Source: Agapetus fuscipes (Eukaryota; Arthropoda; Insecta; Trichoptera; Glossosomatidae). From it: a stretch of 64,000 nt of DNA. Below the pieces are notes generated by a model. That model saw only the letters and a program-made list of their open reading frames with translations, was not told the origin of the DNA and did no database searches. Below are positions 51,340 through 61,800 of the stretch, in pieces; position 1 is the first letter of the stretch; each line of letters starts with the position of its first letter. The stretch lies in NCBI GenBank assembly GCA_951799405.1, contig OX637350.1, positions 1,101,852 through 1,165,851 of the forward strand. Direction: 5' to 3'. The translations under genes were made by a program, and so were the position numbers.

Positions 51340-51944
51340 CCTTTTAGCGCGCGCTTGTAAGTTGGCCCCCCAGTTGTGATTTTGGCGGGACATCAGGTAG
51401 GGGCGTCATATTAGCCAGAATTACGGGCGTCACGCACACATCGAAAACAAACGTTAGTAAGAGAGTACACGTAGACTTACCAAGGAGTCAGGAGAGAAAA
51501 TTTATGTTATTTTAAAATAACATAGAAAGAACAATCTCGAAGTGAACAGTGTGTTTTGTGGGCCGAACGGAGCCGAACGGTCACGTAAGCGGCCGAACTG
51601 CACCGTGCGAACTAATCGGACCGTCGCTCATCAGTTCTTGGCAGGATGTGAGCAGGGTCAGACGTCGGCGACCAAGCACCAAGTGGTGCAAGAGGGGGCA
51701 TTACCATGGAGCTCCCTCCTCCCCATCTACTTGGATTTCCTGCCAGCAAGGCACCCACCTAGTGGACCAGAGACGTTCATAGGAGCGCCCACCCAGGGGC
51801 TCCAACGTGTGGAGGCGTCCGCCTCGTGAGCCGCCGCTAGCCTGGAGCGCTGCCCCAGGCCTATCCTGCCAGGTACATCCTGGAAGAAGGTACCTTTCAT
51901 TTTGAACAAAAACTGACGTCACGAAAACTGAGAGAAAAAAACAA
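51340..51944 (+). promoter_or_regulatory. GC-rich exon-like block of unknown origin
   Basis: 51350-51470 resembles a proximal promoter. 51540-51900 is clearly GC-richer than its flanks and carries overlapping ORFs in all three forward frames, none with a motif. Possible donors are CAG|GTACAT (about 51872) and AAG|GTACCT (about 51888), and 'actgacgtcacg' (CRE) lies at 51912. It could be a non-coding first exon or the 5' part of an unrecognised retroelement. Confidence 0.3.
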
Positions 51945-52271
51945 TCTTGACCGGTCCGTAGTCCAGTGGCAACATTTCGAACTCGCAAATGGAAGGTTGT
52001 GGATTCGGATCCCGGCGGAGCACAAAAAATATACCATTTATATTTCCAAATATGCTCTTCGCTGGGTTGAACAAAATCATAAAACCTTTACCAAAGACCG
52101 GTCACTAAAGGTCCATCCAGCCTTACAGCAACTGGGTCTTGCTTAAGTATTGGCACTTTGTAGCGACGACCAAGCTCGTACACCTCTGCGGCACTACAAC
52201 AAGTGTCATAGACCCCTAGAGTCTCTAGAATCTAGAGAGCCTCCCGAACAGGATTTCTGAAAAAAAAAAAA
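51945..52271 (+). mobile_element. SINE2 with LINE-D tail (tail II)
   Basis: Normal SINE2 tRNA head and body to 'gcgacgaccaagctcg'. Instead of tail I the LINE-D 3' end follows ('tacacctctgcggcactaca', 'atagacccctagagtctcta') and ends in poly(A). Confidence 0.88.
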
Positions 52272-52321
52272 TGTTACCTATATAAAGTCAGCTAGTGTAG
52301 ACTCGTCTGTCATATTTTAAT

Positions 52322-52708
52322 TTAGATTTGAAATGATAGAAGTATGTGAAGATCGAAAATAATGGCGGTTGATCTGTAATGTTGGCGACTATGGCTAAGT
52401 CTTTGAAGTTTTCAATTCCATTTTTTTCTAGATGTTTTGTAAATTTTAATTTTGTTGTTTTTGCTTAGTGCTTGTTTGTTTTATCGATGTAATTAATTGT
52501 TTGTATCCCTTGTCTTATAGGCCACACTGTAAAATAATGGTTCACTTTGCCAATGTCACTTCTTTTTCAGGGAAGGTCGGAAAGAGTTGCAGTGCTTTTT
52601 ATGTTGTAAGTCCACATGCGGCATGTGTTACTTACTCGCGTCTGTTTATGGGCATGCATTTGATATGACCCTTAAATGTGAATATATCTCTGCAACTTAG
52701 ATTATAGA
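52322..52708 (+). mobile_element. LINE-A 3' end with short ORF2 remnant
   Basis: 'aatggcggttgatctgtaat' is the ORF2 end, then linker and a UTR with two internal deletions. Confidence 0.8.
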
Positions 52709-53635
52709 AGTAGTTCTTTTCTATACTCACTCTTTTATGAGTCAATGCAGTGTATATAGATAATACTGCGTCCGCATTGCAAATATATGTACGAAGAGAG
52801 AGCGAGCATTCCGCTAATCCCCAAGTTATCATAAATTGTCACTTTATGACATCCGAAATGAGAACACCCCCTCCCCCTCCATACTAGGGGATGGGCTGGA
52901 GGCCGGAGGGGTGGTGGGATAGAAGGGGGTGGGAGGCTCGCTTATTATTCTTTAATGTAATATATACCCACCCCCCTTGGGGAGAATATTAGAGCTTAAA
53001 ATAAATACAAGTTATCAAAAAATAGAAACATGCAGGCGGGCAAATATTAATTGCGAAATTAAATTATTGCCACCCTGAATCTAATTTATATATTTGACCA
53101 TAAAAACAGATTTCATATTATATTCAAATGCAATATGAAAGCTTTTGCGCTTTGGACGCAATGGGAGGAGTAAAATGCCTTTTTATTTTTCTAAATTTAG
53201 AAAATATAATATTTAGAAAAAAAAAACAAATCAAGAGCAGACCAGGATTAAGGGCGGTTCGAGCGGTGAGGCCGAACCAGGGCCCCCGGTGCTAAGGGGC
53301 ACCCAAGACGTTTTACATAATACCCTTCAAAGAAAATTAAAGTTGGATCAGATTCAGAATTCAGTACTCATATTAGTATTAGTTTAGTTAGCATTAAGTA
53401 TGGGTTTTTTATGATAGCGCGAGGATGAAGGGGAAGAGGGAGAAGGGTGTTGGGGATCCCCATGACTTTCCCTGCACCAGGGCCACCAGTGGGCTCAATC
53501 CGGGCCTGTCCAAGACACCCAAGGACATCATTGATGTAGTACCTATGTATAAAATACAAGGTCTGCTTAACTGTATTTAAGTCCTCGCAGAACATTGCGC
53601 CACTGTATGTCTCAGAGCTATGTTTGGTGGGCACA
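52709..53635. other. Unassigned, with C-rich/G-rich tract
   Basis: 52866-52880 is C-rich and 52893-52934 G-rich (several G3-G5 runs, quadruplex-capable). 53246-53290 and 53440-53500 share short blocks with 31905 and 33060 ('cctgcaccagggcc'). No gene. Confidence 0.4.
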
Positions 53636-53639
53636 GTAT

Positions 53640-53885
53640 AGAGCGTAGGCGGGGAACTTTGAGATCTGCATGCAGTACTGCTGTGAATAGACTCAGGGTT
53701 ACCTGCAGAAGCAACATGGCAAATTATTTAGAGCGTGCCTTTTGCATCGCCAGCCCTCTGCTGTGAAATGCCTCACCAGACGAGCTGAGAGCTGTGGAGA
53801 GTGCAAATGCTTTTAAGTCAGGATTGAAGACATGTCTGATGGCTCTGCAGTGCCCTTGCGGTGGACTCACAAATCGGCACTAAAA
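53640..53885 (+). pseudogene. CR1/L2-type LINE C-terminus remnant
   Basis: Broken coding reads AFCIASPLL, NASPDELRAVESANAFKSGLKTCL, the W-N-x-L-P/F-K-x-x-L-K region with the Trp codon mutated to a stop. Confidence 0.6.
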
Positions 53886-54011
53886 ATATTGTCAAATTAT
53901 TATTATTACCAAATTATAATGCATTTAGCACATGAATTGGCATAGACAAAATTGTAACGCTGGTTATCTAAGGAAAAGGCAAACATTTCTTTTACGTTGG
54001 TTACTTACTTA

Positions 54012-54268
54012 TATTCCTTGACTTATAGGTTGGTATGAGGCTGACCACCCATACTGTAAAAAATGGTTCACTTTGCCAATGTTACCCCTGTTTCAGGGAA
54101 GGTCGGCAAAAGTTGTGGGGCTTATGTTCATTTGAGGTTTGGATTTTATTTGTAAGTACACATTCAGCATTTGTAAGCGCGAACTACACTTGTTGGTTTG
54201 TGGGCTTACATCTGAGAGCTTTAAATGAATATATCCTTGCAACTTAGATTATAGATTATAGATTATAG
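54012..54268 (+). mobile_element. LINE-A 3' UTR copy, young subfamily
   Basis: 'attccttgacttataggttg' to three 7-bp tail units ('attatagattatagatta'). Confidence 0.92.
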
Positions 54269-54404
54269 ACTTAGATTAGACTAAAGCCTGTTGTCCATAC
54301 ACGTATGACATTTGCGTGCCGAGATAAAAGTTCTAGATTCAAAATTGTCCGTTGTCCTTACAAAAAGGTACTCAAACAAAAAAATAACCATGATAAAGGG
54401 TCTG

Positions 54405-54610
54405 ATGACCGATCCGTAGTCTAGTGATTAACGCTGTTGTCTCGTAATCGGAAGCTCGTCAGTTCTATTCCAGTAAGAGCCAAAAAATATCATTTAATTA
54501 TCAAATTGTTCACTTCGCTAGGTTTAAAAATTCAAAACCAAATACCGGACTCAAACGTCCATCCAGCCTTACAGTAGCTGGAACTTTCTTGAGTAAATTA
54601 TTATCATTCA
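54405..54610 (+). mobile_element. SINE2-related copy, diverged
   Basis: tRNA-like head 'gaccgatccgtagtctagtg' with an altered anticodon region ('gttgtctcgtaatcggaag'), body with deletions, no tail I. Confidence 0.6.
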
Positions 54611-54934
54611 AAATCAAATTTTGAATACTAAAAATTCCAATCAATGGAAGGAGACGGTTCACTTATTTGTACAGATATAAAATTTGAAGTGTTTGTTATT
54701 TTCATCTGTGGATTATTATCTGTCAAAACTTGAAAGAATGGAGCGAGAAAAGCGTGCAGTATGCCTACATACCGTTGAGTAATAACATAGAGGAGCAGAA
54801 ACTAATTTATTGCATTGATACATACTATAGCCCACATTTGTCTCAGTGCTGTCAAACGTTGCAATGGTAAAGTCATACTAAACATGTTTTTACTTGTCAA
54901 ATTCTATGATTTCTTGATTTCTACATTTTGATTT

Positions 54935-55145
54935 TTGACACCCAATTTTATAACACATGCCATAATGTCTTAAAACAATGTTTTTTTCCTTTGAAATTCG
55001 TCAATTTTATCGACCACAAGATTTATAACGCATGCGTACTATGTTCGGACTGGTTCGGACGCACGCTGCAATGTTGCCACCCTTCTAAAAACATTTTTAC
55101 ATTCACCCGAGTTGTTTTTTTAACACGCGGAAATGCAACTGTAAA
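54935..55145 (-). repeat. Dispersed repeat R1 (copy 2)
   Basis: Complement of the 8690-8880 repeat ('ccataatgtcttaaaacaat', 'ataacgcatgcgtactatg', 'aaacatttttacattcaccc'). Confidence 0.6.
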
Positions 55146-55234
55146 GTTATTTGTTTTCTTTCTTACTAAGGATCATTTTTGTATGTAAGTTGTACAAGTG
55201 GAGCTATTGCGACATCTATGAATGCATCATCGAA

Positions 55235-55575
55235 GGTCGATAAATGTACCTACAACCTTCGACCTCGAGCTTCTTCTTCGTGTCAGCTTCACATCGTATT
55301 GGCCCAGTAACGAGCAATGTCTACAGCTCTTTGATTTCCCGCAAAGAGATCATCCATGGAGCACCTTGTCTGACAGGAGGGACAACACTGCAGGTGCTCC
55401 ATAGTTTGCTGAACCCACACTCACATAGTGTAGAGTTCTTCCGTCCCAGAAATCCCCAGGTCAACATATCATGACCTCGAGCAAAAGACAACAATTCATC
55501 AGTTGGTGTTTCTTCTTCGTAGAAGACACACGCCTCCTGAAGACGTCGGATCTCTGACGACACCTAGAAAAAATC
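55235..55575 (-). pseudogene. LINE-E reverse transcriptase C-terminus
   Basis: Minus strand: SSEIRRLQEACVFYEEETPT, GHDMLTWGFL, then STLCECG. After a frameshift the Q-T-M-E-H-L-Q-C-C-P-S-C segment of the same C-terminal zinc-knuckle region follows. About 110 codons in two frames. Confidence 0.7.
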
Positions 55576-56369
55576 GTTTTTCTCTTTCCACGGTCAGTAA
55601 CATCCGTTAAATATAATAAAATAAGTTGAAACAGATGCATAGTGTCTATTTTCGTTAAAATAATTTCTATTTCACAGATATCATAAGTCGATGCTATATA
55701 CTCGTACAGTGTTATTGTAATAATTTCGCGTTGCTGTGATCAGAAGAATTGACATCGGATGTAAAGGCACAACAAAGAAGGCTCAGCTGTTCGTGGTTGA
55801 AGGCATTTCAATTAGACTCCCCCTGCCTCCTCCCACCACCCACTGCTTCATCCCCTCACCACCCATCTGCAGCAGGACGTCCCAATCACCCATAAAGGCG
55901 CAGATACGAACTAAACAGCATCGCAGTTGTGATGAATTTACATTCAATTAAAAAAAAAATACTCTTTTGAATATGCCATTGTGTATTTGTAATTATAATA
56001 ACTACAAAGTTAAAAAAAAATGGATATTAGACGGGCCGTTATAAGGTGTAATGAACATGAGTTAAACCTATAGACATTCTCGAGGACTTGGGCACAATTT
56101 ATCTGGATTTGAGGAATAACAACTTCTTATCAATTGTGTCACCACCCCTTAATTGATGATACTTAAAATAATCTGGTACTTTATTGTATCTTTTTTGCAG
56201 AAATAAGTAAATTTGAAAACACTGTTCCTTCTCGTCCAGTTCATCCTCAGTCGTCGTACAGAGAGGGTGTCTCCTGAAGATGTTGACCAACGAAACGCCA
56301 AGAGTACTGAGGTTCTCCACTAACGGATCATTCACCGGAATTTTACAAATATAGGGATTTGAACGAAAA
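55576..56369. other. Unassigned; contains a degenerate hammerhead-like trace
   Basis: 55736-55951 has a 71-codon Pro-rich ORF without motif. At about 56274-56300 CTGAAGA, a GTTG/CAAC hairpin and GAAAC occur in order, but the stem III uridine and stem I pairing are not preserved. A 78-codon minus ORF (56099-56335) overlaps. Confidence 0.3.
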
Positions 56370-56815
56370 ATAGGGATGGGGCGAGAAATTCTCAGTCAAA
56401 GATCTTTGATACCGGCAGCTTTCTTGACGGCGGTCCTGTACGCCTATTCTCTTCAACCACCTTGCTTACAGCCAGGACAGATCCACCCCCATACACTCCC
56501 GTACACCCCCAAGTCACCCCCACACACCCCCAACACACCCCCACGACACCGCGGCCGCTCTTACGCGCATTCAATCAATTTCTGATGGAAAAAATAATGA
56601 CGCGTCACTTGGCTAGGCGGCGCCCACGTGAGCTTAGCGCCATTGCAAACAATTACTTTTTGCGCGCGCAAAGATGATGGATTAACAGCACCTGTCTTAG
56701 AGCGGGAAACTGCTCTCAATTTGCGCGCCCTACCGCGGGAACAACGCAGAGGAGCAAACATGCAAGAGTGGCGGCCAACTCGGCGCTTGTGCTCACAATC
56801 ATTTCAAAAGAAAAT
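56370..56815. promoter_or_regulatory. GC-rich regulatory-like block
   Basis: A C-rich imperfect repeat of 'acacccccaac' type at 56485-56548. Then palindromes TGACGCGTCA (about 56597), CACGTG (56627) and TTGCGCGCGCAA (about 56659), plus E2F-like 'atttgcgcgccc'. Short ORFs cross it but look non-coding. Promoter function is inference. Confidence 0.35.
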
Positions 56816-56818
56816 CAG

Positions 56819-57147
56819 TTTTTTTTTTTTTTAAGAAATCCTGCGCGGGAGACTCCCTAGATTCTAAAGACTCTAGGGGTCTATGACACTTGTTGTAGTG
56901 CCGCAGAGGTGTACGAGCTTGGTCGTCGCTACAAAGCGCCAATACTCAAGCAAGACCCAGTTGCTGTAAGGCTGGATGGACCTTTGGTGACCGGTCATTG
57001 GTAAAGGTTTATGAATTTTTCAACCCAGCGAAGAGCGCATTCGAAATATAAATGGTATATTTTTGTGCTCCGCCGGGATCCGAATCCACAACCTTCCATT
57101 TACGAGTCCAAAGTGTTGCCACTACGGACTACGGACCGGTCCAAGGT
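56819..57147 (-). mobile_element. SINE2 tRNA part with LINE-D tail (tail II)
   Basis: Minus strand: poly(A) (as T-run 56819-56831), LINE-D 3' end ('cgcgggagactccctagatt', 'gtgccgcagaggtgtacgag'), then SINE2 body and tRNA head up to 'acggaccggtccaagg'. The SINE/LINE-D junction is identical to that at 52175. Confidence 0.9.
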
Positions 57148-57264
57148 GCCAACGACACGCGGTGTACCTGAGCGGTTACCCATCCAAGTACTGTCCACGC
57201 CCAATGTTGCTTAACTTCGGTGATCTATGGGAACCGGTGCTTTCAACATGGTAACGTCGTTGAC
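57148..57264 (-). pseudogene. 5S rRNA-like head of SINE2, copy 3
   Basis: Minus-strand 5S-like sequence attached to the tRNA head by the same linker as in the other two copies, with few differences from 49440-49558. Confidence 0.9.
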
Positions 57265-57309
57265 TGTGGACTTCAGAGGAAGATGATTATAATAATGATG
57301 ATTTGATGA

Positions 57310-57505
57310 TTTCTTTATAGCGCCGTTTCGTGATGTAGTCACTCCAATGGCGCTTTTGCAAACGATGCCAGAAATTTGCTTGTCTTCAGTGCATTCCGGA
57401 ACTTTCCATGGTCCTCTAGCTCTCTCACATGATGTGGCAGGTGGTTCCAGGCCAGAGGACCAGCAACTGCAAATGCACGCTCTCCAAAGAAAAGAGGGAT
57501 TCGTG
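57310..57505 (-). pseudogene. CR1/L2-type LINE C-terminus
   Basis: Minus strand translates to RAFAVAGPLAWNHLPHHVR, then F-R-N-A-L-K-T, the same end-of-ORF2 signature as LINE-C but a different subfamily ('ccaatggcgcttttgcaaac' UTR). Upstream sequence is missing. Confidence 0.7.
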
Positions 57506-57531
57506 AAAGCTTTTGTTTGGAGAAATAATTT

Positions 57532-57590
57532 ATTGGCTCAGTGGGTAGAGTGCTTGCATTTCATGCCGAGAGTTCCAAATACCAAGACTT
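57532..57590 (+). mobile_element. SINE1 head fragment
   Basis: 'ggctcagtgggtagagtgct' and 'catttcatgccgagagtt' only. Confidence 0.55.
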
Positions 57591-57744
57591 CATGATTAGT
57601 AAGGAAGTCCATAGAAGAGGTGTTGCAGGAAATAGAAGTAAGAAGAGAGCTTATAAGTCACATTTCAAAGATGAAAACCAATCTAAAATGACACTGGTGT
57701 AGACATAACACATTTTTAGCTACGTGTTTGAAAGAAAAGTCTCG

Positions 57745-57985
57745 GGATCTATCTGCAAAGATATATTAACATTTAAGGCTCACATTAAATGCATGCCCGC
57801 AGACAGGCACATGTAGGTTTACGCCTACACATTCTACATGTGTGCATACAAATAAACAAAGCCCTATATTAACATAAACCTTGCAACTCCTGTCGTCTTT
57901 CCCTGAAACTGGGTTGGCATTGGCAAAAGTGAACCAATTATTACTGCACCGGGGGTCAGCCTCATATCAGTCAAGGATGATGAAT
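57745..57985 (-). mobile_element. LINE-A 3' UTR copy, older subfamily
   Basis: Minus strand: 'atgcccgcagacaggcacat', 'gaaactgggttggcattgg', 'gggtcagcctcatatcag'. Confidence 0.75.
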
Positions 57986-57999
57986 AATAATTATTTGCA

Positions 58000-58078
58000 A
58001 CGCAGGGAATCAAACCCATGACCTTATTGTTTCAATTCCAACACGTTAACCACTAGACTACGGACCTGACAACCGTAA
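58000..58078 (-). mobile_element. tRNA-like SINE head fragment
   Basis: Minus-strand tRNA-like sequence: 'gggaatcaaacccatgacc' (B box) and 'ttaaccactagactacgg' (A box), as in SINE2 heads. Confidence 0.6.
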
Positions 58079-58499
58079 ATAGGTTGAAATTTTTTATCTG
58101 CAACAAAACAAAATGCAAAGAAAGTAGTAGATTATGATTACACATGAGATTTTTAATTAACGTAATTTTAGAATTCGGTGAAACTGTTGACGTTCACTGG
58201 CTTCGATCTCGCAGCATCTATCGTTCACCTTATTGAAAAATTAGCGCCAAGTTGACGAGAGGAAATTGGTTACATCACTCCGCCGGCACATTCTTCCCGC
58301 CTTTTTCATGACTTTATAAAACAAGCAACCCCACATACTTACCCAACTTCTTCTATCCCCATATTGATTATTATCAACCAGCTCGTGTAAGGTCTTTACA
58401 TGTAATATATTTCAATTTAAAAATTCTAGCAAAATGTTTTACGCCACCATATTTTTTTTGGCCATAGGTACATATCAACTTAATTATACTCAGGTTCAG
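58079..58499. other. Unassigned sequence
   Basis: No gene or clear repeat recognised. Confidence 0.35.
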
Positions 58500-58755
58500 G
58501 TTTGCCGATAGCTCAGTTGTTAGAGTGCTTGCATTTCATGCCGAGAGCTCGGGTGCGAATCACACCGAGGGTGTCTTAATTCCCATTTCTGTGTTTATTT
58601 CAAACCCCAAATTAAAATACCGTCAAGGCTTGCACAGCCTTCACAAACAATGAGTACCAGTCCTTCTCGGGAGCTGGAAAACCCCCACTTTAACTGAAGT
58701 GGTTAGCGTAAGACTGGCCCTCTTACCTTTAAAAATAATTAGATTCCATATTATT
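58500..58755 (+). mobile_element. SINE1, nearly full length
   Basis: Head 'gccgatagctcagttgttag', B box 'gggtgcgaatcacacc', body to 'cttacctttaaaaataatta'; 3' end missing. Confidence 0.85.
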
Positions 58756-58779
58756 ACCATACCATTCCAATCATATCAG

Positions 58780-59180
58780 TTTGTTTCCTTCTTCCTCAGC
58801 CTTTCTCAGTCCACTCCTGGACGTATGCCTCCTCCAGTCCTCTCCATTCCTGTCCATCGGCCGCTGTGTTCAGTCATCATCTGCCTGCAGTTCCCTTGAT
58901 GTCGTCCAACCACCTCAGTTGGGGTCTCCCCGCTCCCCGCTTGGACATCCTAAGTCGCCACTGGACGATCCTTTTCGAACATCTGGTCTTGCCTTGCGAC
59001 GGGACCAGCCCAGCACCACTTTAAGCAGGCCACTCGCTGTATGACATCAGTGACACCACAGATCTTTTGGTTAAGAACCCTGTCTCTGAAACTGATTCCC
59101 AGCATCCTCATTTCAATGGCTCTTTGCATGTCCAGCTATACCGAGTGAGCCATTTTGTTTCCAAGCCATAGGTGGATATT
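58780..59180 (-). pseudogene. RTE-like LINE ORF C-terminus
   Basis: Minus strand gives MRMLGISFRDRVLNQKI, then GVTDVIQRVACLKWCWAGPVARQDQ and GRWTGMERTGGG. This R-D-R-x-x-N-x-x-I ... L-K-W-x-W-A-G-x-x-A-R pattern is typical of the end of RTE-type endonuclease-reverse transcriptases. Frames are broken. Confidence 0.75.
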
Positions 59181-59547
59181 GGAAGCACCCATGACTCAAA
59201 TCATATCAATATCATCCGAAATCTTTTTTTCTGAAAGCAACACCATCTCTTGGTAAAGTCTCCAAGTAACAGTTTTTTTTTATATTGTCTTCATTAGTTT
59301 TTTTTCTGACTGTTAACTCGGTATTCGTATACTTTTAATTACGATTGATGATCCACGAAAATTGACGTACTCGTATACCGAGTGTCGTCGTAAATCTCCC
59401 GCAGCCTGTAAATCTTCCAGCGATGACGTATGAGAATTTGGCTCCATCAACCCGGCCGTAATGAGCTACAGGTAACATCAAAAAATATATATTATACATT
59501 GGAAACATTTGTACGGAGCATAAATCACCTGTACCCTAAGTATAAAA
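59181..59547. other. Unassigned sequence
   Basis: No gene recognised. Confidence 0.35.
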
Positions 59548-59700
59548 CGTTTACCAAACTCCCTTCGATCGAGTAAATAAAATAAAATAGTAAAAATGTA
59601 TGGAAAGTAAATCACTCACTTGGAGTGCTGTCGTATCTTCAATACATTTTTCCATTTCGATACGCTATCGTGAGGGGTTTACGTAAATGTTTCATACGAA
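59548..59700. mobile_element. Short MITE, family M1, copy 2
   Basis: 'aaactcccttcgatcgagta' at the left and an inverted 'gctatcgtgaggggtttac' at the right; interior 'aaatcactcacttggagtgc' parallels 4390 ('agatcactcactagatgtgc'). Confidence 0.5.
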
Positions 59701-59847
59701 TGTGCTGGTGTACATCAACTATTCTCAAGTTTTACAAAAACTAAGCGAGCTTTTTTGACTGTGAATTGAACTATGAATACTAACTGCAGTATCCGTAGTG
59801 TGAGTTTTTAGTTTTACCTTTCTCATTGTTCATTTTTTCATACTAAA

Positions 59848-60035
59848 ATCTATAATCTAAGTTGCAAAGATATATTGGCATTAAATGCACATATTTATTG
59901 CATGCCCACATGCAGGCACATGAAAGTTCACGGTTACACAAATATACCAAACCTCACGTGGACGTAACCCTGCAAAACCTGCCGCCTTTCCCTGAAACCG
60001 GGGTGGCATTGGCAAATGTGAACCAAGTTTGTACC
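59848..60035 (-). mobile_element. LINE-A 3' UTR copy, older subfamily
   Basis: Minus strand: 'ctataatctaagttgcaaag' tail, 'ctgaaaccggggtggcattg', truncated after 'gtgaaccaagtttg'. Confidence 0.75.
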
Positions 60036-60059
60036 TTTATTACAGACGACTCTATACTT

Positions 60060-60440
60060 ACATTTATTTATTTATTATTTTTATAGACATTTTTTTTTTT
60101 TTTTTTTTTTACTTTTTTTGTATAGATTTATTTTTAAGGTTTTGTTGTTTTCTTATACTTAAATGTTATTTTTTACTCGTATTCCTTGACTTATAGGTTG
60201 GTGTGAGGCTGACCACCCATACTGTAAAAAATGGTTCACTTTGCCAATGTCACCCCTGTTTCAGGGAATGTCGGCAAGAGTTGCAGGGCTTATGTTCATT
60301 TGAGGTTTGGATTTTATTTGTAAGTACATAATCAGCATTTGTAAGCGCGAACTACACGTGTTTGTTTGTGGGCATACATCTGAGAGCTTTGAATGAATAT
60401 ATCCTTGCAACTTAGATTATAGATTATAGATTATAGACTC
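60060..60440 (+). mobile_element. LINE-A linker and 3' UTR, young subfamily
   Basis: A poly(T) run (60089-60112) and linker ('aaggttttgttgttttctta') precede the conserved UTR. It ends in 7-bp tail units ('attatagattatagatta'). Confidence 0.88.
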
Positions 60441-61139
60441 TATACTTAATCCTCTGTTGTCATAGCTTAGTGCTAACAAAAAAGAAATCAGTAAAGTCTT
60501 ATTGATGAATGTCACAAAATGATGCATGTTTTAAGAATTTAACAAACCTACCAATAATACAGTTGTATTTTTGTCTACGGTGTTTTTTTACTACCAACTT
60601 CATGTCAATGTTTGACAGCTGCTGTATCCTACTTCCATCTTCTCTCTCGAACTCTCACAACAGCAACATGTCCGCTTGCTCTCATCCATTATAATTTTTG
60701 TAATCTGGTGTAAATTTGTGAACTTATTAATTAAATAAACAACTTCCACAAGCAGTGCAGTAATTATTTGGGTGTATTCCACGAAAAACCAGTGCCTAAC
60801 CAAACCAATAGCTAAATCAGGTCTATGTATTAGCTCAAGTATTGCTCAGTAGTGTCGGTGATTACTATCAAAGTTAATCCTTTTCTAACCCAGCATAAAT
60901 CACGTCTCTGCATATAGTCAGTATAGGTACAACCATTGACTTATAACATCTGTGGACTAGAAACTATTGTAATGAAAATAGACAGAAAATACCCGCGTCA
61001 ACCTATTTAAATTTTAGAGTTAGACACAAAACAAATATGCTCACAGCCTGATTGTATTGTAAACAAGAAAAACTTGGGTTAAGCTGGGAAATCTTTCCAG
61101 AAACTTCATAGTTTTAAAATTCGTGTCTCCCCGAAGGGG
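60441..61139. other. Unassigned, possible solo LTR
   Basis: 60600-60790 has a pyrimidine-rich stretch, an AATAAA-like signal ('ttaattaaataaacaac') and then a short R/U5-like end. It could be a solo LTR or transcript end but no terminal repeats were confirmed. Confidence 0.25.
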
Positions 61140-61440
61140 TAAGGAAAACGGCCTTGCACTAACCACTGGAATGGATTGAATGAGTTACCGGTGTATGTGT
61201 TTTCACCCCAATTAAACCTTGCCCTTTTCAAATCCAAAATCAATCGCCATTTCCTCTCAGTGTCTCAAATCAAAGCAACGCAACACACACCACAGCACTG
61301 CGTAGCCTACGGCCCTGCAACTGGATAAGGGCATAAACTGCCACATCACCAACACCTCTGCGGCCCTACAACAAATGCCATAGATCCCTACAGTCCCTTG
61401 AATCTAGGGAGTCTCCCGCACAGGGTTCCTAAAAAAAACT
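61140..61440 (+). mobile_element. LINE-D ORF2 end and 3' UTR
   Basis: Coding remnant NHWNGLNELPVYVFSPQLN then LALFKSKINRHFLS (W-N-x-x-x-x-L-P and F-K-x-x-I-N-R-x-F-L) marks the C-terminus of an L2/CR1-like LINE. The 3' UTR follows ('aacacctctgcggccctaca', 'tagggagtctcccgcacagg') and it ends in an A-run. This UTR is the source of SINE2 tail II. Confidence 0.75.
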
Positions 61441-61446
61441 CCAATT

Positions 61447-61585
61447 AAACGGGGGCTGGTCCTCATTTATTGTGAAGGCTGAGTTGACCTTGCCAGAATT
61501 TTATTTTGGGTTTGACATAAGTATTAAAACGGGAAATCATGACGCCCTCGGTGGGTTTCGAATTAGAATTCTCGGTATATTTTTT
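61447..61585 (-). mobile_element. SINE1 fragment
   Basis: Minus-strand body and degraded B box: 'attgtgaaggctgagttgac', 'cctcggtgggtttcgaatt'. Confidence 0.75.
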
Positions 61586-61650
61586 GTGCTCCGCCGGAAA
61601 TCAAACCTATGATCTTCCGAATCCGAAGCGTTTACTGTATACCGGTCGTA
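61586..61650 (-). mobile_element. SINE2 head fragment
   Basis: Minus-strand tRNA-like head: 'tgctccgccggaaatcaaac' and 'gtttactgtataccggtcg'. Confidence 0.65.
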
Positions 61651-61654
61651 GTTT

Positions 61655-61800
61655 TTTTTTTTAAGGAATCCTTTGCGGGAGGCTCCCCAATTTTTTAAAG
61701 TCTTGGGGGTCTATGTCACACTGGAAGGGTGCCGCAGAGGTGTTGCTGCTGTCGTTAGGCGTTGCAAGTGGCGATTGATATTGGTTTACAATCCCGTCAG
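61655..61800 (-). mobile_element. LINE-D 3' UTR fragment
   Basis: Minus strand: 'ctttgcgggaggctccccaa', 'gggtgccgcagaggtgttgc'. Confidence 0.7.

Noticed and set aside
55535..55565. Hammerhead-like CTGAAGA near 55536
   Set aside because: A CGTC/GACG hairpin follows, but the required GAAA is replaced by ACAC, and the segment is explained as LINE-E coding sequence.
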